Of a DNA stretch of 64,000 nucleotides, positions 9,084 to 17,623 are shown in pieces. The stretch lies in NCBI GenBank assembly GCA_045644665.1, contig JAZRHH010000033.1, positions 5,511 through 69,510 on the forward strand, in the 5' to 3' direction. Source of the stretch: RGIG9115 sp045644665. Its GTDB lineage: Bacteria > Bacillota > Clostridia > UBA1381. The notes beneath the pieces are model-generated. The model did no database searches and had not been told where the DNA came from. It saw nothing but the letters and a program-made list of their open reading frames with translations. A program made the translations under genes and the position numbers. Within the stretch, counting starts at the first letter, position 1; each line of letters begins with the position of its first letter.

Positions 9084-10481
9084 ATGGTTAATAATAGTCT
9101 TAAAAAAACTCCTATGCCGGAGCAAGCTCCTTGCGTACGTAACAAGAATTTTCTTGAGGTTGCAACAGGATACACAGAGGAAATGGCAATAAATGAGGCA
9201 AAAAGATGTCTTAACTGTAAGCACAAGCCTTGCATGTCCGGATGTCCGGTACAGGTAAAAATTCCGGAATTCATTTCACACATTGCAGAGGGCAACTTTG
9301 AAGCGGCATACGAAAAAGTAAAGGAAACAAACTCACTCCCCGCTGTTTGCGGCAGAGTTTGTCCACAGGAAAGACAATGCGAGTCTAAATGCGTTAGAGC
9401 AATAAAGGGCGAAAGCGTAGCTATCGGAAGACTGGAACGCTTTGTAGCTGATATGCATATGAAGAATATGGAAGCACTAAACCAAACACCATGCCAAAAT
9501 GGAAAAAAGGTTGCTGTTGTAGGCTCAGGTCCGTCAGGTCTTAGTGCGGCAGGCGACCTTGCAAAAAAAGGATATGATGTTACAATTTTTGAAGCCTTTC
9601 ATGAAGCCGGCGGAGTGCTTATGTACGGAATACCGGAATTCAGACTTCCGAAAGAAATAGTAAAAAAGGAAGTTGAGGAACTAAAATCCTTAGGTGTAAA
9701 AATTGAAACAAATGTAGTAATTGGAAAAACGATACTCCTTGATGAACTTATGGAGAACTACGGCTTTGACGCTGTATATATAGGCACAGGTGCAGGTCTT
9801 CCCTCTTTTATGGGTATTGAGGGAGAAAACCTGAATGGTGTTTATTCTGCCAACGAATTTTTAACAAGAATTAATCTTATGAAAGGCTACAAATTCCCGG
9901 AATACGACACGCCTGTTTATATAGGCAAGAATGTGGCAGTATTCGGCGGTGGAAACGTTGCCATGGATGCGGCAAGATGTGCTAAACGACTTGGTGCAGA
10001 AAATGTTTATATAATCTACAGACGAGACAAGGAAGAGCTTCCTGCAAGAAGTGAAGAGGTTGAGCATGCCGAGGAAGAGGGAATTATTTTTAAATTCCTT
10101 GAAAGTCCTGTAAAATTTATTGGGAATAACGAAGGATGGCTCACAGCAGTAGAAGCTGTTAAAATGGAGCTTGGTGAAGCTGATGCAAGCGGCAGACGAA
10201 GACCTGTAATAATACCAAATTCTGAACATACAATAGAAATTGATACAGCAATTATTGCCATAGGTCAAACACCAAACCCACTTATTAAAAAGACTACACC
10301 TGACCTTGAAACAAATAAAAGAGGATGTATAGTAGCAGACGAAGCTACCGGCAAAACAAGTAAAGCGCATGTATATGCAGGGGGCGATACAGTAACAGGT
10401 GCCGCTACAGTAATACTTGCCATGGGAGCCGGAAAAGCGGCTGCAGAGGCAATCGATAAGGAATTGAGTGGTGAAATATGA
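9084..10481 (+). CDS. NfnB/GltD-like NADPH oxidoreductase subunit
   Basis: Flavoprotein of 465 residues similar to the glutamate synthase small subunit, NfnB and sulfide dehydrogenase SudA. N-terminal Cys-rich motifs (RCLNCKHKPCMSGCPV and CGRVCPQERQCESKC) bind two [4Fe-4S] clusters. Two Rossmann motifs follow, VAVVGSGPSGLSAAGDLA for FAD and VAVFGGGNVAMDAARCAKR for NADPH. The first part of the preceding ORF overlaps a possible earlier start; I use ATG 9084 because AGGAGG lies at about 9069-9074. The pairing with an NfnA-type subunit and the absence of a GltB large subunit argue against a glutamate synthase role. Confidence 0.88.
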   Translation: MVNNSLKKTPMPEQAPCVRNKNFLEVATGYTEEMAINEAKRCLNCKHKPCMSGCPVQVKIPEFISHIAEGNFEAAYEKVKETNSLPAVCGRVCPQERQCESKCVRAIKGESVAIGRLERFVADMHMKNMEALNQTPCQNGKKVAVVGSGPSGLSAAGDLAKKGYDVTIFEAFHEAGGVLMYGIPEFRLPKEIVKKEVEELKSLGVKIETNVVIGKTILLDELMENYGFDAVYIGTGAGLPSFMGIEGENLNGVYSANEFLTRINLMKGYKFPEYDTPVYIGKNVAVFGGGNVAMDAARCAKRLGAENVYIIYRRDKEELPARSEEVEHAEEEGIIFKFLESPVKFIGNNEGWLTAVEAVKMELGEADASGRRRPVIIPNSEHTIEIDTAIIAIGQTPNPLIKKTTPDLETNKRGCIVADEATGKTSKAHVYAGGDTVTGAATVILAMGAGKAAAEAIDKELSGEI

Positions 10482-11404
10482 TATATAATAATATTCTTGA
10501 TGCTATAGGCGGCACTCCTATAATAAGGCTTAATCGTATAGTTCCTGAAAACTGTGCAGATATTTATGTTAAATTTGAGGGACTTAACGTAGGCGGCTCA
10601 ATTAAAACAAGGACTGCCTATAACATGATTTGCAAGGCTGAAGAGGATGGACTGATAAATAAGGACACCATAATTGTTGAGCCAACAAGCGGCAATCAGG
10701 GGATTGGTCTTGCGCTGGTTGGAGCTGTTAGAGGCTATAAAACAAAAATTATAATGCCTGACTCTGTAAGTGAAGAACGCAGAAAGCTGGTACGTCACTA
10801 TGGAGCAGAGGTTATACTTGTGCACGATGCAGGAAATATCGGAGCATGTATAGAGGAATGTCTTGAAACGGCAGTAAGAATGAAAGAAGAAAACCCTAAC
10901 GTATTTATTCCACAGCAATTTGAAAATCCTGCAAACCCGGAAATTCAAAGAAAGCAAACAGCCGGTGAAATCTTAAAAGACATTCCCGGAGAAATCCACG
11001 GCTTTTGTTCCGGAATTGGTACAGGCGGAACAATTACAGGAATAGGTGAAGTGTTAAAAGAAGCAAACCCAAGCATGACCATATGGGCTGTTGAGCCGGA
11101 GGATGCTGCAATACTCTCCGGAGGCTCAATTGGAACACATCTTCAAATGGGTATCGGCGACGGAATAATACCTGCTATTTTAAACCGTGACATAATTGAC
11201 GACATTTGCATTATAAAAGACGAAGAAGCAATTTCAACATCTAAAACGCTTGCCTCACAGGAGGGTATTATGTGCGGAATTTCAAGCGGCACAAATGTTG
11301 CGGCTGCAATAAAACTTGCTAAAAAGCTTGGAAGCGGAAAAACAGTGGTTACTGTACTCCCTGACACAGCAGAGAGATATTTTTCTACACCGCTTTTTGA
11401 CTAA
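10478..11404 (+). CDS. cysK: Cysteine synthase A (O-acetylserine sulfhydrylase)
   Basis: PLP enzyme of 308 residues that makes L-cysteine from O-acetylserine and sulfide. The PLP lysine lies in GGSIKTRTA near residue 42, the phosphate/substrate loop in EPTSGNQGIGLAL near 70, and the Gly-rich PLP-phosphate loop in GIGTGGTITGIGEV near 178. Its ATGA start overlaps the stop of the preceding gene, so translation is coupled. Co-transcription with an NfnAB/SudBA-like pair suggests a link to sulfide or redox supply, but that is inference. Confidence 0.9.
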   Translation: MIYNNILDAIGGTPIIRLNRIVPENCADIYVKFEGLNVGGSIKTRTAYNMICKAEEDGLINKDTIIVEPTSGNQGIGLALVGAVRGYKTKIIMPDSVSEERRKLVRHYGAEVILVHDAGNIGACIEECLETAVRMKEENPNVFIPQQFENPANPEIQRKQTAGEILKDIPGEIHGFCSGIGTGGTITGIGEVLKEANPSMTIWAVEPEDAAILSGGSIGTHLQMGIGDGIIPAILNRDIIDDICIIKDEEAISTSKTLASQEGIMCGISSGTNVAAAIKLAKKLGSGKTVVTVLPDTAERYFSTPLFD

Positions 11405-11411
11405 AAAATTT

Positions 11412-11452
11412 CAAGTTGTTGGTTTTGCACCAAACCAACAACTTGTTTTTTT
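11412..11452 (+). terminator. Terminator of the NfnAB-like/cysK operon
   Basis: Fourteen-bp perfect stem (11412-11425 with 11432-11445), 6-base loop, then a T tract. Confidence 0.93.
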
Positions 11453-11489
11453 ATTTTTTTAAAAATTTCAATAAATTACATTTTTATTA

Positions 11490-11518
11490 TTGACATAACA
11501 CTTATCTTGTGTTATAAT
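11490..11518 (+). promoter_or_regulatory. Promoter of tRNA-Gln
   Basis: TTGACA (11490-11495), 17 bases, TATAAT (11513-11518): full consensus, 22 bases before the mature tRNA end, as expected for a stable RNA gene. Confidence 0.9.
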
Positions 11519-11540
11519 TGTTTTCGTTGCAGATAGACAT

Positions 11541-11614
11541 TGCGGAATAGTGTAAGGGTAGCACTAGTGACTCTGACTCACTCTGTTCGGGTTCGAATCC
11601 TGATTCCGCAGCCA
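11541..11614 (+). tRNA. tRNA-Gln (anticodon CTG)
   Basis: Complete cloverleaf: acceptor TGCGGAA/TTCCGCA, D stem GTGT/GCAC, anticodon stem AGTGA/TCACT with loop CTCTGAC and anticodon CTG at 11573-11575, four-base variable loop, T arm TCGGG-TTCGAAT-CCTGA, discriminator G and encoded CCA. It decodes CAG. A glutaminyl-tRNA synthetase gene at 27579-29246 suggests direct Gln charging in this organism. Confidence 0.95.
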
Positions 11615-11619
11615 AAAAA

Positions 11620-11651
11620 ACTACTTGCCTTTTAGGTAAGTAGTTTTTTTG
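11620..11651 (+). terminator. Terminator of tRNA-Gln
   Basis: Ten-bp stem with one G-T pair (11620-11629 with 11635-11644) and an eight-T tail, beginning six bases after the CCA end. Confidence 0.9.
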
Positions 11652-11668
11652 ATTTCAAGAAAGCATGA

Positions 11669-11691
11669 GAAGTCGTGCCTTGCACGATTTC
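11669..11691 (-). terminator. Possible weak terminator after the ABC exporter gene
   Basis: Imperfect 10-bp stem (11669-11678 with 11682-11691) with a 3-base loop, directly after the ABC gene stop on the minus strand. Only a poor T tract follows, so this is tentative. Confidence 0.35.
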
Positions 11692-11693
11692 AT

Positions 11694-13424
11694 TTAAATA
11701 TTATAAAGATTATAATATATTCCCTTTTTCTCAATCAATTCATCATGATTTCCTATTTCTTCAATTCCATTCTCTGTAAGAACAACAATCTTATCAGAAT
11801 TTTTAATTGTAGTCAGTCTATGAGCAATTGTTATAACCGTTCTGCCCTTTGCAAGTCTTTCAAGTGACCCTTGCACAAGTCTTTCACTTTCATTATCAAG
11901 GGCGGAGGTTGCTTCGTCTAGTATAAGAATAGGAGGATTTTTAAGAAATACTCTTGCTATGCTTATCCTCTGTTTCTGTCCGCCGGAGAGCTTAACTCCT
12001 CTCTCTCCCACATAAGTATCAAAGCCGTCAGGAAGGCTCATTATAAAGTCATATGCACCTGCATCCTTTGCAGCACTTATTATTTCTTCATCACTTGCAT
12101 CAGGTTTTGAATACGCAATATTTTCTCTTACCGTGCCCGAGAACAAATATACATCCTGCTGTACAATACCGATATTTTCACGCAGAGATTTTGAGGTAAC
12201 ATCTCTTATATCCATTCCGTCTACAAGTATTCTTCCCTCTGTTACATCATAAAACCTTGGAATGAGGTTGCATATGGTGGTTTTTCCGCCGCCTGATGGT
12301 CCCACAATTGCAAAGCTTTGTCCTGCTTTAATGTTAAAGTTTATATGGTGGAGCACTTTTTCTCCCTCATCGGAGTAGGTGAATCCCACATCTTCAAAGG
12401 TTATATCTCCCTGTACATTTCCAATTTCTACAGCATCATCTTTGTCTGTGATTTCAGGCTCTACGTCCATTATTTCAATAAAACGCTCTATTCCTGTCAT
12501 ACCTCTTTGAAACTGCTCCATAAAATCAAGGATTACTCTTATAGATGTAAGGAAAGTTGTGATATACAAAAGATATGCCATAAAATCACCCGGAGTAATT
12601 TGTTTGTGAAGCATAAAGTATGAGCCAAAGGCTACAACTGTTATATGCATTACCCCGTTAAAAAATCTGTTGGTAGTCTGAAATCCGCCCATACACTGAT
12701 AGGCAATTTTCTTAATATCCAAAAATTTTCCGTTACCTTTTCTGAATTTTTCTATTTCCTTATTTTCGCCGGCAAAAGATTTTACAACTCTTATCCCAAG
12801 GAGGCTGTCCTCTACCTGAGAGTTAAGCTCACCTACCTGTACACGTGATTGTTTAAAGGCTTCTTTCATACGCTTTCTGTAGCGCATGGAAAAGAACACC
12901 ATAAAAGGTACAACCGCAAAAACAATTAAAGTAAGGGGCACATGTACGTTTATAAGTATTATAAAGGAAACAATAAACTTTGTAAGAGTTATAAATATTT
13001 CCTCAGGGCAATGATGTGCAAACTCCGTTACATCAAAAAGGTCACTTGTTATTCTTGACATTATCTGACCTATTTTTGTATTTGAATGGTATGAATAGGA
13101 AAGGCTTTGCAAATGCTCAAACAAGTCATCACGCATATCGGTTTCCATACGGGTACCCATTACATGACCGTGATATGCCATATAGTAATTTGCCGCTGTA
13201 TCAATAACTCTGAGGAGTATATATAAACCACTTACCTTCATTATCAGACCTATTGTAAGAGCTGCCACATCATTTATTGCAAGGTCTGTAAGATGTCTTA
13301 CTATAAGAGGAAATACAATTTCGCACACGGTTGTCAGAAGAGCACAAAGCAAATCGAATACCAGTATCCACTTATATTTTTTAAAATAAGGTAAAAATCT
13401 TTTGACTAAATAACTTGTTTTCAT
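11694..13424 (-). CDS. ABC exporter, fused permease and ATPase
   Basis: Half-transporter of 576 residues. The first 320 or so form a six-helix type-I exporter membrane domain. The rest is the ATPase: Walker A GPSGGGKTTICNLI near 369-376, Q-loop GIVQQDVYLFSG, signature LSGGQKQRISIARV, Walker B ILILDEATSALD and the H-loop His in TIAHRLTTI. No N-terminal peptidase domain is present. It lies 3 bases downstream of the MFS gene and is presumably co-transcribed with it. It would act as a homodimer unless a partner lies elsewhere. Substrate (lipid, peptide or drug) is not predictable. Confidence 0.92.
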   Translation of the reverse strand: MKTSYLVKRFLPYFKKYKWILVFDLLCALLTTVCEIVFPLIVRHLTDLAINDVAALTIGLIMKVSGLYILLRVIDTAANYYMAYHGHVMGTRMETDMRDDLFEHLQSLSYSYHSNTKIGQIMSRITSDLFDVTEFAHHCPEEIFITLTKFIVSFIILINVHVPLTLIVFAVVPFMVFFSMRYRKRMKEAFKQSRVQVGELNSQVEDSLLGIRVVKSFAGENKEIEKFRKGNGKFLDIKKIAYQCMGGFQTTNRFFNGVMHITVVAFGSYFMLHKQITPGDFMAYLLYITTFLTSIRVILDFMEQFQRGMTGIERFIEIMDVEPEITDKDDAVEIGNVQGDITFEDVGFTYSDEGEKVLHHINFNIKAGQSFAIVGPSGGGKTTICNLIPRFYDVTEGRILVDGMDIRDVTSKSLRENIGIVQQDVYLFSGTVRENIAYSKPDASDEEIISAAKDAGAYDFIMSLPDGFDTYVGERGVKLSGGQKQRISIARVFLKNPPILILDEATSALDNESERLVQGSLERLAKGRTVITIAHRLTTIKNSDKIVVLTENGIEEIGNHDELIEKKGIYYNLYNI

Positions 13425-13427
13425 ATA

Positions 13428-14606
13428 TTACCTCCTCCGACTTTTTATAAGAATAAAAAATAGTATAACAAAAATCACAGGGAACATACTTGCTGCAAGC
13501 ATTCCCGCCTTTAGGTTCTCATTTAAAATCTCTGCAACAATACCAAGTATTCCCGGACCGCCTGCACAGCCTATATCTCCTGCAAGTGCAAGATATGCAA
13601 AAAGTCCCGTACCGCCGTTTTTTATGAAGACAGTTGAAACATTATATATACCGGGCCACATTATTCCAACCGTTGTTCCGCAAAGTATACATGCTATGAG
13701 AGATACAACAGCATTTTCTGACACTCCCGCAACAAAGTAGCATACAAAGCAAAGACTTCCGCTAAGGAGCATATATTTATTAAGGTCAAATTTGTGACCA
13801 AGCTTCCCATAAAAAACTCTTGATGCACCCATTAAAACAGCAAACATACAAGTCCCAAGCAAATCTCCCGTTGTTTTGTCAATACCAAGTCCTGCTTCTG
13901 CAAAAGTGGAAATCCATTGGCTCACTCCTTGCTCTGACGCACCGGAGCAGAACATAAGCACAATAAGGAGCCAGAACACAGGCATTTTTATAAAGTTTCT
14001 TCCGCTAAGTGTTTTGCCCTCCTCTGCAAGAGAGCACATAGGTACTTTCATAAAAAAGAACATTATGACAAAGGGAACTGCTGCCCAAAGCGCCGAGAGA
14101 GCTCTCCAGTTATTCATTCCAAAAACCCTAAAGAAAACTGTTGATACTATTACAGCAAGAACATGACCCCAGCAGTAAAAGGAGTGTATTATACTCATAT
14201 ACTTATCCTTGTTATCTATAGGACAAGCCTGAACTATAGGACTTCCTACAGTTTCTATAAGTCCGCTGCCTATTGCATATATAAGAACAGAGAATAAAAT
14301 ACCTGCGTATGCATCTGCAAATATGTACGGAAAAATTGCAAGTCCCACAAGTCCAACAGCGGAAAAAGCCTGACTTGCAACCGCACATTCTCTGTACCCT
14401 ATACGGTCAACAACCTTTGCGCTTATAAAATCTACTATCATTTGTATCCCGAAATTTGCAATTATTAAAAAAGAAATCTGATTAAGGGAGAATCCAAACT
14501 CTAGAGTATATCTTAAAAACAAAAGGGGCAGAAAATTGTTCAGGATGCCCTGTACAAGATACGAGGCGCTACACACTCTTACAGTAAGAAGATAGTTGTT
14601 TTTCAT
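13428..14606 (-). CDS. MFS transporter
   Basis: Membrane protein of 392 residues with about 12 hydrophobic segments and the layout of a major facilitator, including short charged loops (AKVVDRIGYRECA, FYGKLGHKFDLNKY) at the conserved positions between helices 2-3 and 8-9. The last residues are basic (ILIKSRRR). A GGTGAG site precedes the ATG. It is followed 3 bases later by an ABC exporter. No substrate signature is recognised. Confidence 0.85.
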   Translation of the reverse strand: MKNNYLLTVRVCSASYLVQGILNNFLPLLFLRYTLEFGFSLNQISFLIIANFGIQMIVDFISAKVVDRIGYRECAVASQAFSAVGLVGLAIFPYIFADAYAGILFSVLIYAIGSGLIETVGSPIVQACPIDNKDKYMSIIHSFYCWGHVLAVIVSTVFFRVFGMNNWRALSALWAAVPFVIMFFFMKVPMCSLAEEGKTLSGRNFIKMPVFWLLIVLMFCSGASEQGVSQWISTFAEAGLGIDKTTGDLLGTCMFAVLMGASRVFYGKLGHKFDLNKYMLLSGSLCFVCYFVAGVSENAVVSLIACILCGTTVGIMWPGIYNVSTVFIKNGGTGLFAYLALAGDIGCAGGPGILGIVAEILNENLKAGMLAASMFPVIFVILFFILIKSRRR

Positions 14607-14627
14607 TTTTGCTCACCATTTAAAACA

Positions 14628-14652
14628 GGGATGCTTTTAATTAAAACATCCC
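14628..14652 (-). terminator. Terminator after nifU
   Basis: Minus-strand hairpin with GGGATG/CATCCC arms (14647-14652 and 14628-14633), AT-rich inner pairing and a TGTTTT exit. It separates the NifS-NifU unit from the MFS/ABC genes, though some read-through is likely because I see no clear promoter for the MFS gene. Confidence 0.6.
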
Positions 14653-14664
14653 CTTGATAATTTC

Positions 14665-15093
14665 TTATTCTTCACCCTTATGGCATTTCTTACAACAAAA
14701 ACCACAAGAATTTTCTGATTTTTCTTTCCCGTTTCTTTTGTTATAATCTTCAATTGCACTTCTTATTGCTTCTTCTGCAAGGACAGAACAATGTACCTTT
14801 TCCGGCGGAAGTCCGTCAAGGGCGTCCATAACAGCTTTGTTTGTAAGGGCAAGAGCTTCTTCTACTGTTTTCCCCTTTACCATTTCTGTTGCCATGGAAC
14901 TTGTTGCAATTGCTGCACCGCAGCCGAATGTTTTAAACTTAACATCCTTGATTATATCGTCCTGGATGTCCATATATATTTTCATAATATCGCCACATTT
15001 TGCATTTCCAACTTCGCCTACAGCGTTGGCATCTTCAATCTCGCCCACATTTCTTGGATTTGCAAAGTGGTCCATAACCTTTTCACTATACAT
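14665..15093 (-). CDS. nifU: NifU/IscU-type Fe-S cluster scaffold
   Basis: Iron-sulfur scaffold of 142 residues. It starts MYSEKVMDHFANPRNVGEIE, as in clostridial NifU-like proteins. Three conserved Cys ligands are visible: VGNAKCGD, FKTFGCGAAIA and KVHCSVLAEEAI. A short Cys-rich tail (CGFCCKKCHKGEE) is an extra, perhaps metal-binding. I choose ATG 15093 over the TTG at 15102: AAGGAA precedes it and TAAAATG gives tight coupling to the nifS stop codon. It works with the neighbouring cysteine desulfurase. Confidence 0.92.
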   Translation of the reverse strand: MYSEKVMDHFANPRNVGEIEDANAVGEVGNAKCGDIMKIYMDIQDDIIKDVKFKTFGCGAAIATSSMATEMVKGKTVEEALALTNKAVMDALDGLPPEKVHCSVLAEEAIRSAIEDYNKRNGKEKSENSCGFCCKKCHKGEE

Positions 15094-15094
15094 T

Positions 15095-16279
15095 TTATTC
15101 AATTCCTTTCGTTACCTTTTCATAAAGTGGTGACATATCTCTTAGCCTCTGGATTACCTTTGGCAGGGTGTCAAGAACATAATCTACTTCTTCCTCCGTT
15201 GTTTCATGACTGACGCTAAGTCTGAGTGAGCCGTGAGCAATTTCGTGTGGAAGACCAATAGCAAGAAGCACATGGGACGGGTCAAGGGAGCCTGACGCAC
15301 ACGCGCTGCCGCTTGAACCTTCAATGCCATACATACTAAGCATCATAAGAATTGCTTCGCCCTCAACGTACTTGAAAGAAAAGTTTACATTGTTTGTTGC
15401 TCTATTATCTCTTGAGCCGTTAAGAATACTGTACGGGATTTTGCTTTCTATTCCCTCAATGAGCTTTTTCTGTAGCTTTTTGCAGTACTCGGAGTTTTCG
15501 TTCATATTTTCTGTTGCAATTTGAAGTGCCTTTGCAAGTCCTACCATTCCGGCAACATTCTCTGTTGCTGCACGCTTACCTCTTTCCTGTCCGCCGCCGT
15601 GTATGAGATTATCTATCTTTACACCATTCCTGATATAAAGCACTCCCACTCCCTTTGGACCATGGAATTTGTGTGCAGAAATTGAAAGCAAATCTACTCC
15701 AAGCTCTGCAACATCAAGTGGCATATGACCAGCCGCCTGAACGGCGTCTGTATGGAACAAAACCTTGTGTGATTTTGCAATTTCGCTTATTTCCTTTATT
15801 GGCTGAATAGTGCCTATTTCGTTGTTTACTGTCATAATACTTATAAGTATTGTATTTTCAGTAATTGCACTTTCAACACTCTGTGGTGAAACTCTACCTT
15901 CACTGTCTACCGGAAGGTATGTAACTTCAAATCCGTTATTTTCAAGCCACTTACATGCATTTAGAATTGCATGGTGCTCTATCTGAGAGGTTATTATATG
16001 ATTGCCCTTTCCCTTATTTGCATAGGCAATCCCCTTTAGTGCCCAGTTATCAGCCTCACAGCCTGAGCCTGTAAAATAAATTTCATTTGACTTTGCACCA
16101 AGGCATTTTGCAACCACCTCGCGAGCATCTGAAACTGCTCTGCCGGCTGTTTGACCTGTTTTATAAAACTTAGATGATGCATTTCCAAAAACCTCTGTAA
16201 AATAAGGCTTCATTGCCTCAAAAACTCTTACATCCATTTTTGTTGTTGCATTATTATCAAGATATACTATTTTATCCAT
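15095..16279 (-). CDS. nifS: Cysteine desulfurase (NifS/IscS family)
   Basis: PLP enzyme of 394 residues that releases sulfane sulfur from cysteine for Fe-S assembly. It begins MDKIVYLDNNATTKMD, the family start. The PLP lysine is in SISAHKFHGPKGVGVLY near residue 200, and the catalytic Cys loop is GSSGSACASGSLDPSHVL near 320-330. The ORF extends upstream to 16357 but that part lies across the promoter; the ATG at 16279 has a GGAG site 7 bases upstream. It is co-transcribed with nifU. Confidence 0.93.
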   Translation of the reverse strand: MDKIVYLDNNATTKMDVRVFEAMKPYFTEVFGNASSKFYKTGQTAGRAVSDAREVVAKCLGAKSNEIYFTGSGCEADNWALKGIAYANKGKGNHIITSQIEHHAILNACKWLENNGFEVTYLPVDSEGRVSPQSVESAITENTILISIMTVNNEIGTIQPIKEISEIAKSHKVLFHTDAVQAAGHMPLDVAELGVDLLSISAHKFHGPKGVGVLYIRNGVKIDNLIHGGGQERGKRAATENVAGMVGLAKALQIATENMNENSEYCKKLQKKLIEGIESKIPYSILNGSRDNRATNNVNFSFKYVEGEAILMMLSMYGIEGSSGSACASGSLDPSHVLLAIGLPHEIAHGSLRLSVSHETTEEEVDYVLDTLPKVIQRLRDMSPLYEKVTKGIE

Positions 16280-16328
16280 CAATGTACTCCGTTCTGCCCT
16301 TTTAAAAAGGATATTTCTAGCCAAAGAT

Positions 16329-16357
16329 ATTATACTTTTTTTTACATAGAATGTCAA
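16329..16357 (-). promoter_or_regulatory. Promoter of nifS-nifU
   Basis: Minus strand TTGACA (16352-16357), 17 bases, TATAAT (16329-16334), 50 bases before the nifS ATG. No IscR-like palindrome was noticed. Confidence 0.88.
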
Positions 16358-16404
16358 TACTATTTGAAAAACACAAAAATATTATTTCAAATTAAAAAAA
16401 ATTA

Positions 16405-16433
16405 TATACAATTTAAATTTTTTATTGTATAAT
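16405..16433 (+). promoter_or_regulatory. Probable promoter of tmcAL
   Basis: A TATAAT at 16428-16433 lies 35 bases before the ATG. The -35 at 17 bases upstream is weak (TATACA, 16405-16410). Confidence 0.5.
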
Positions 16434-16468
16434 ATATACGTTAGATTTACCTGTAAGGAGAAAATTTT

Positions 16469-17623
16469 ATGGTTTGCGGCATAATTGCAGAATATAACCC
16501 ATTTCATAACGGGCATAAATATCAGCTTGATTTGATTAAAAAAAGCTATGAAGCAATAGTTGTTATTATGAGCGGAAGCTTTACACAGCGTGGTGATACT
16601 GCTATTATAGACAAATGGAGCAGAGCAAAATCCGTACTATTATCCGGTGCTGATTTGGTAATTGAGCTACCAACAGTTTATGCAATGAACACAGCGGAGC
16701 GGTTTGCCTTTGGCGGAATATCGCTACTTGACAGTTTAGGAGTTGTTGACGCTGTGAGCTTTGGATCTGAGTGTGGTGATATAGCTGTTTTGGAAAACGC
16801 AGCAGAGGCCCTGATTTCCGAGACAGAAGAAGAAAAAAAAGAAATTTTGCGGCTTTTAAAAAGCGGAAGTTCCTATGCAGCAGCCAGAGAGGCAGCCTTT
16901 TCAGGTAAAATTCCATCTCAAATTCTCTCATCTCCAAATAACATACTGGCAGTTGAATATATAAAGCATTTGAAGCTTTTAAATAGCACCATAAAACCTG
17001 TAACACATAAGCGTTTAGGAAGTGATTATTCAAGCAAGGAGCTTGATTCCTCCCTTGCCTCTGCCACAGCAATACGGGAAAACTATGATAAGTCTGAAAT
17101 CAAATCCCAAATGCCGGAAGATGTATACGAGATTTTTAAAAGTTCTCCAAAGCATTTTCTTGCAAACCTCGACACAGCGGCAGTTTCCTTTATTCGCTCA
17201 CAAGGCGCGGATGCACTCAAAAATTCACTTGAGTGTGTAGAGGGTATAGAAAACAGGATTTATAATGCAGCGAGAAAATCATCTACCACAGCGGAAATTG
17301 AAAATATGTGCTGCACAAAAAGATATACAAGAGCAAAAATAAGAAGAATAATTTTAACCTCTATGCTGTCAATTACAGGAGATATGTCCCGCACGAAACC
17401 AGACTATGCAAGGATACTGGGAGCATCAGGCAAGGGCAGACAGTTAATTTCCAAAATACAAGAAAAAAGCAGTCTTACCCTTATTACAAAGGCGGCTGAT
17501 TTTAAAAATAGCAGTGTGCTATTTGAAAAAGACTGCCTTGCTACTGATATATGGGCACTATCTTCATGCGATGATGATAAAAAGGCAGGAATGGACTTTA
17601 CCACATCTCCTGTAATGATTTAG
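16469..17623 (+). CDS. tmcAL: tRNA(Met) cytidine acetate ligase TmcAL
   Basis: Cytoplasmic nucleotidyltransferase-fold protein of 384 residues. It starts MVCGIIAEYNPFHNGHKYQ, with the HxGH-like motif, and continues with VVIMSGSFTQRGDTAIIDKW and SGADLVIELPTVYAMNTAERF, all hallmarks of TmcAL (formerly DUF795/YlbM). In Bacillus this enzyme uses acetate and ATP to make N4-acetylcytidine at the wobble base of elongator tRNA-Met. An AAGGAG site precedes the ATG. The stop codon overlaps that of the convergent hydrogenase-like gene by four bases. Confidence 0.93.
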   Translation: MVCGIIAEYNPFHNGHKYQLDLIKKSYEAIVVIMSGSFTQRGDTAIIDKWSRAKSVLLSGADLVIELPTVYAMNTAERFAFGGISLLDSLGVVDAVSFGSECGDIAVLENAAEALISETEEEKKEILRLLKSGSSYAAAREAAFSGKIPSQILSSPNNILAVEYIKHLKLLNSTIKPVTHKRLGSDYSSKELDSSLASATAIRENYDKSEIKSQMPEDVYEIFKSSPKHFLANLDTAAVSFIRSQGADALKNSLECVEGIENRIYNAARKSSTTAEIENMCCTKRYTRAKIRRIILTSMLSITGDMSRTKPDYARILGASGKGRQLISKIQEKSSLTLITKAADFKNSSVLFEKDCLATDIWALSSCDDDKKAGMDFTTSPVMI

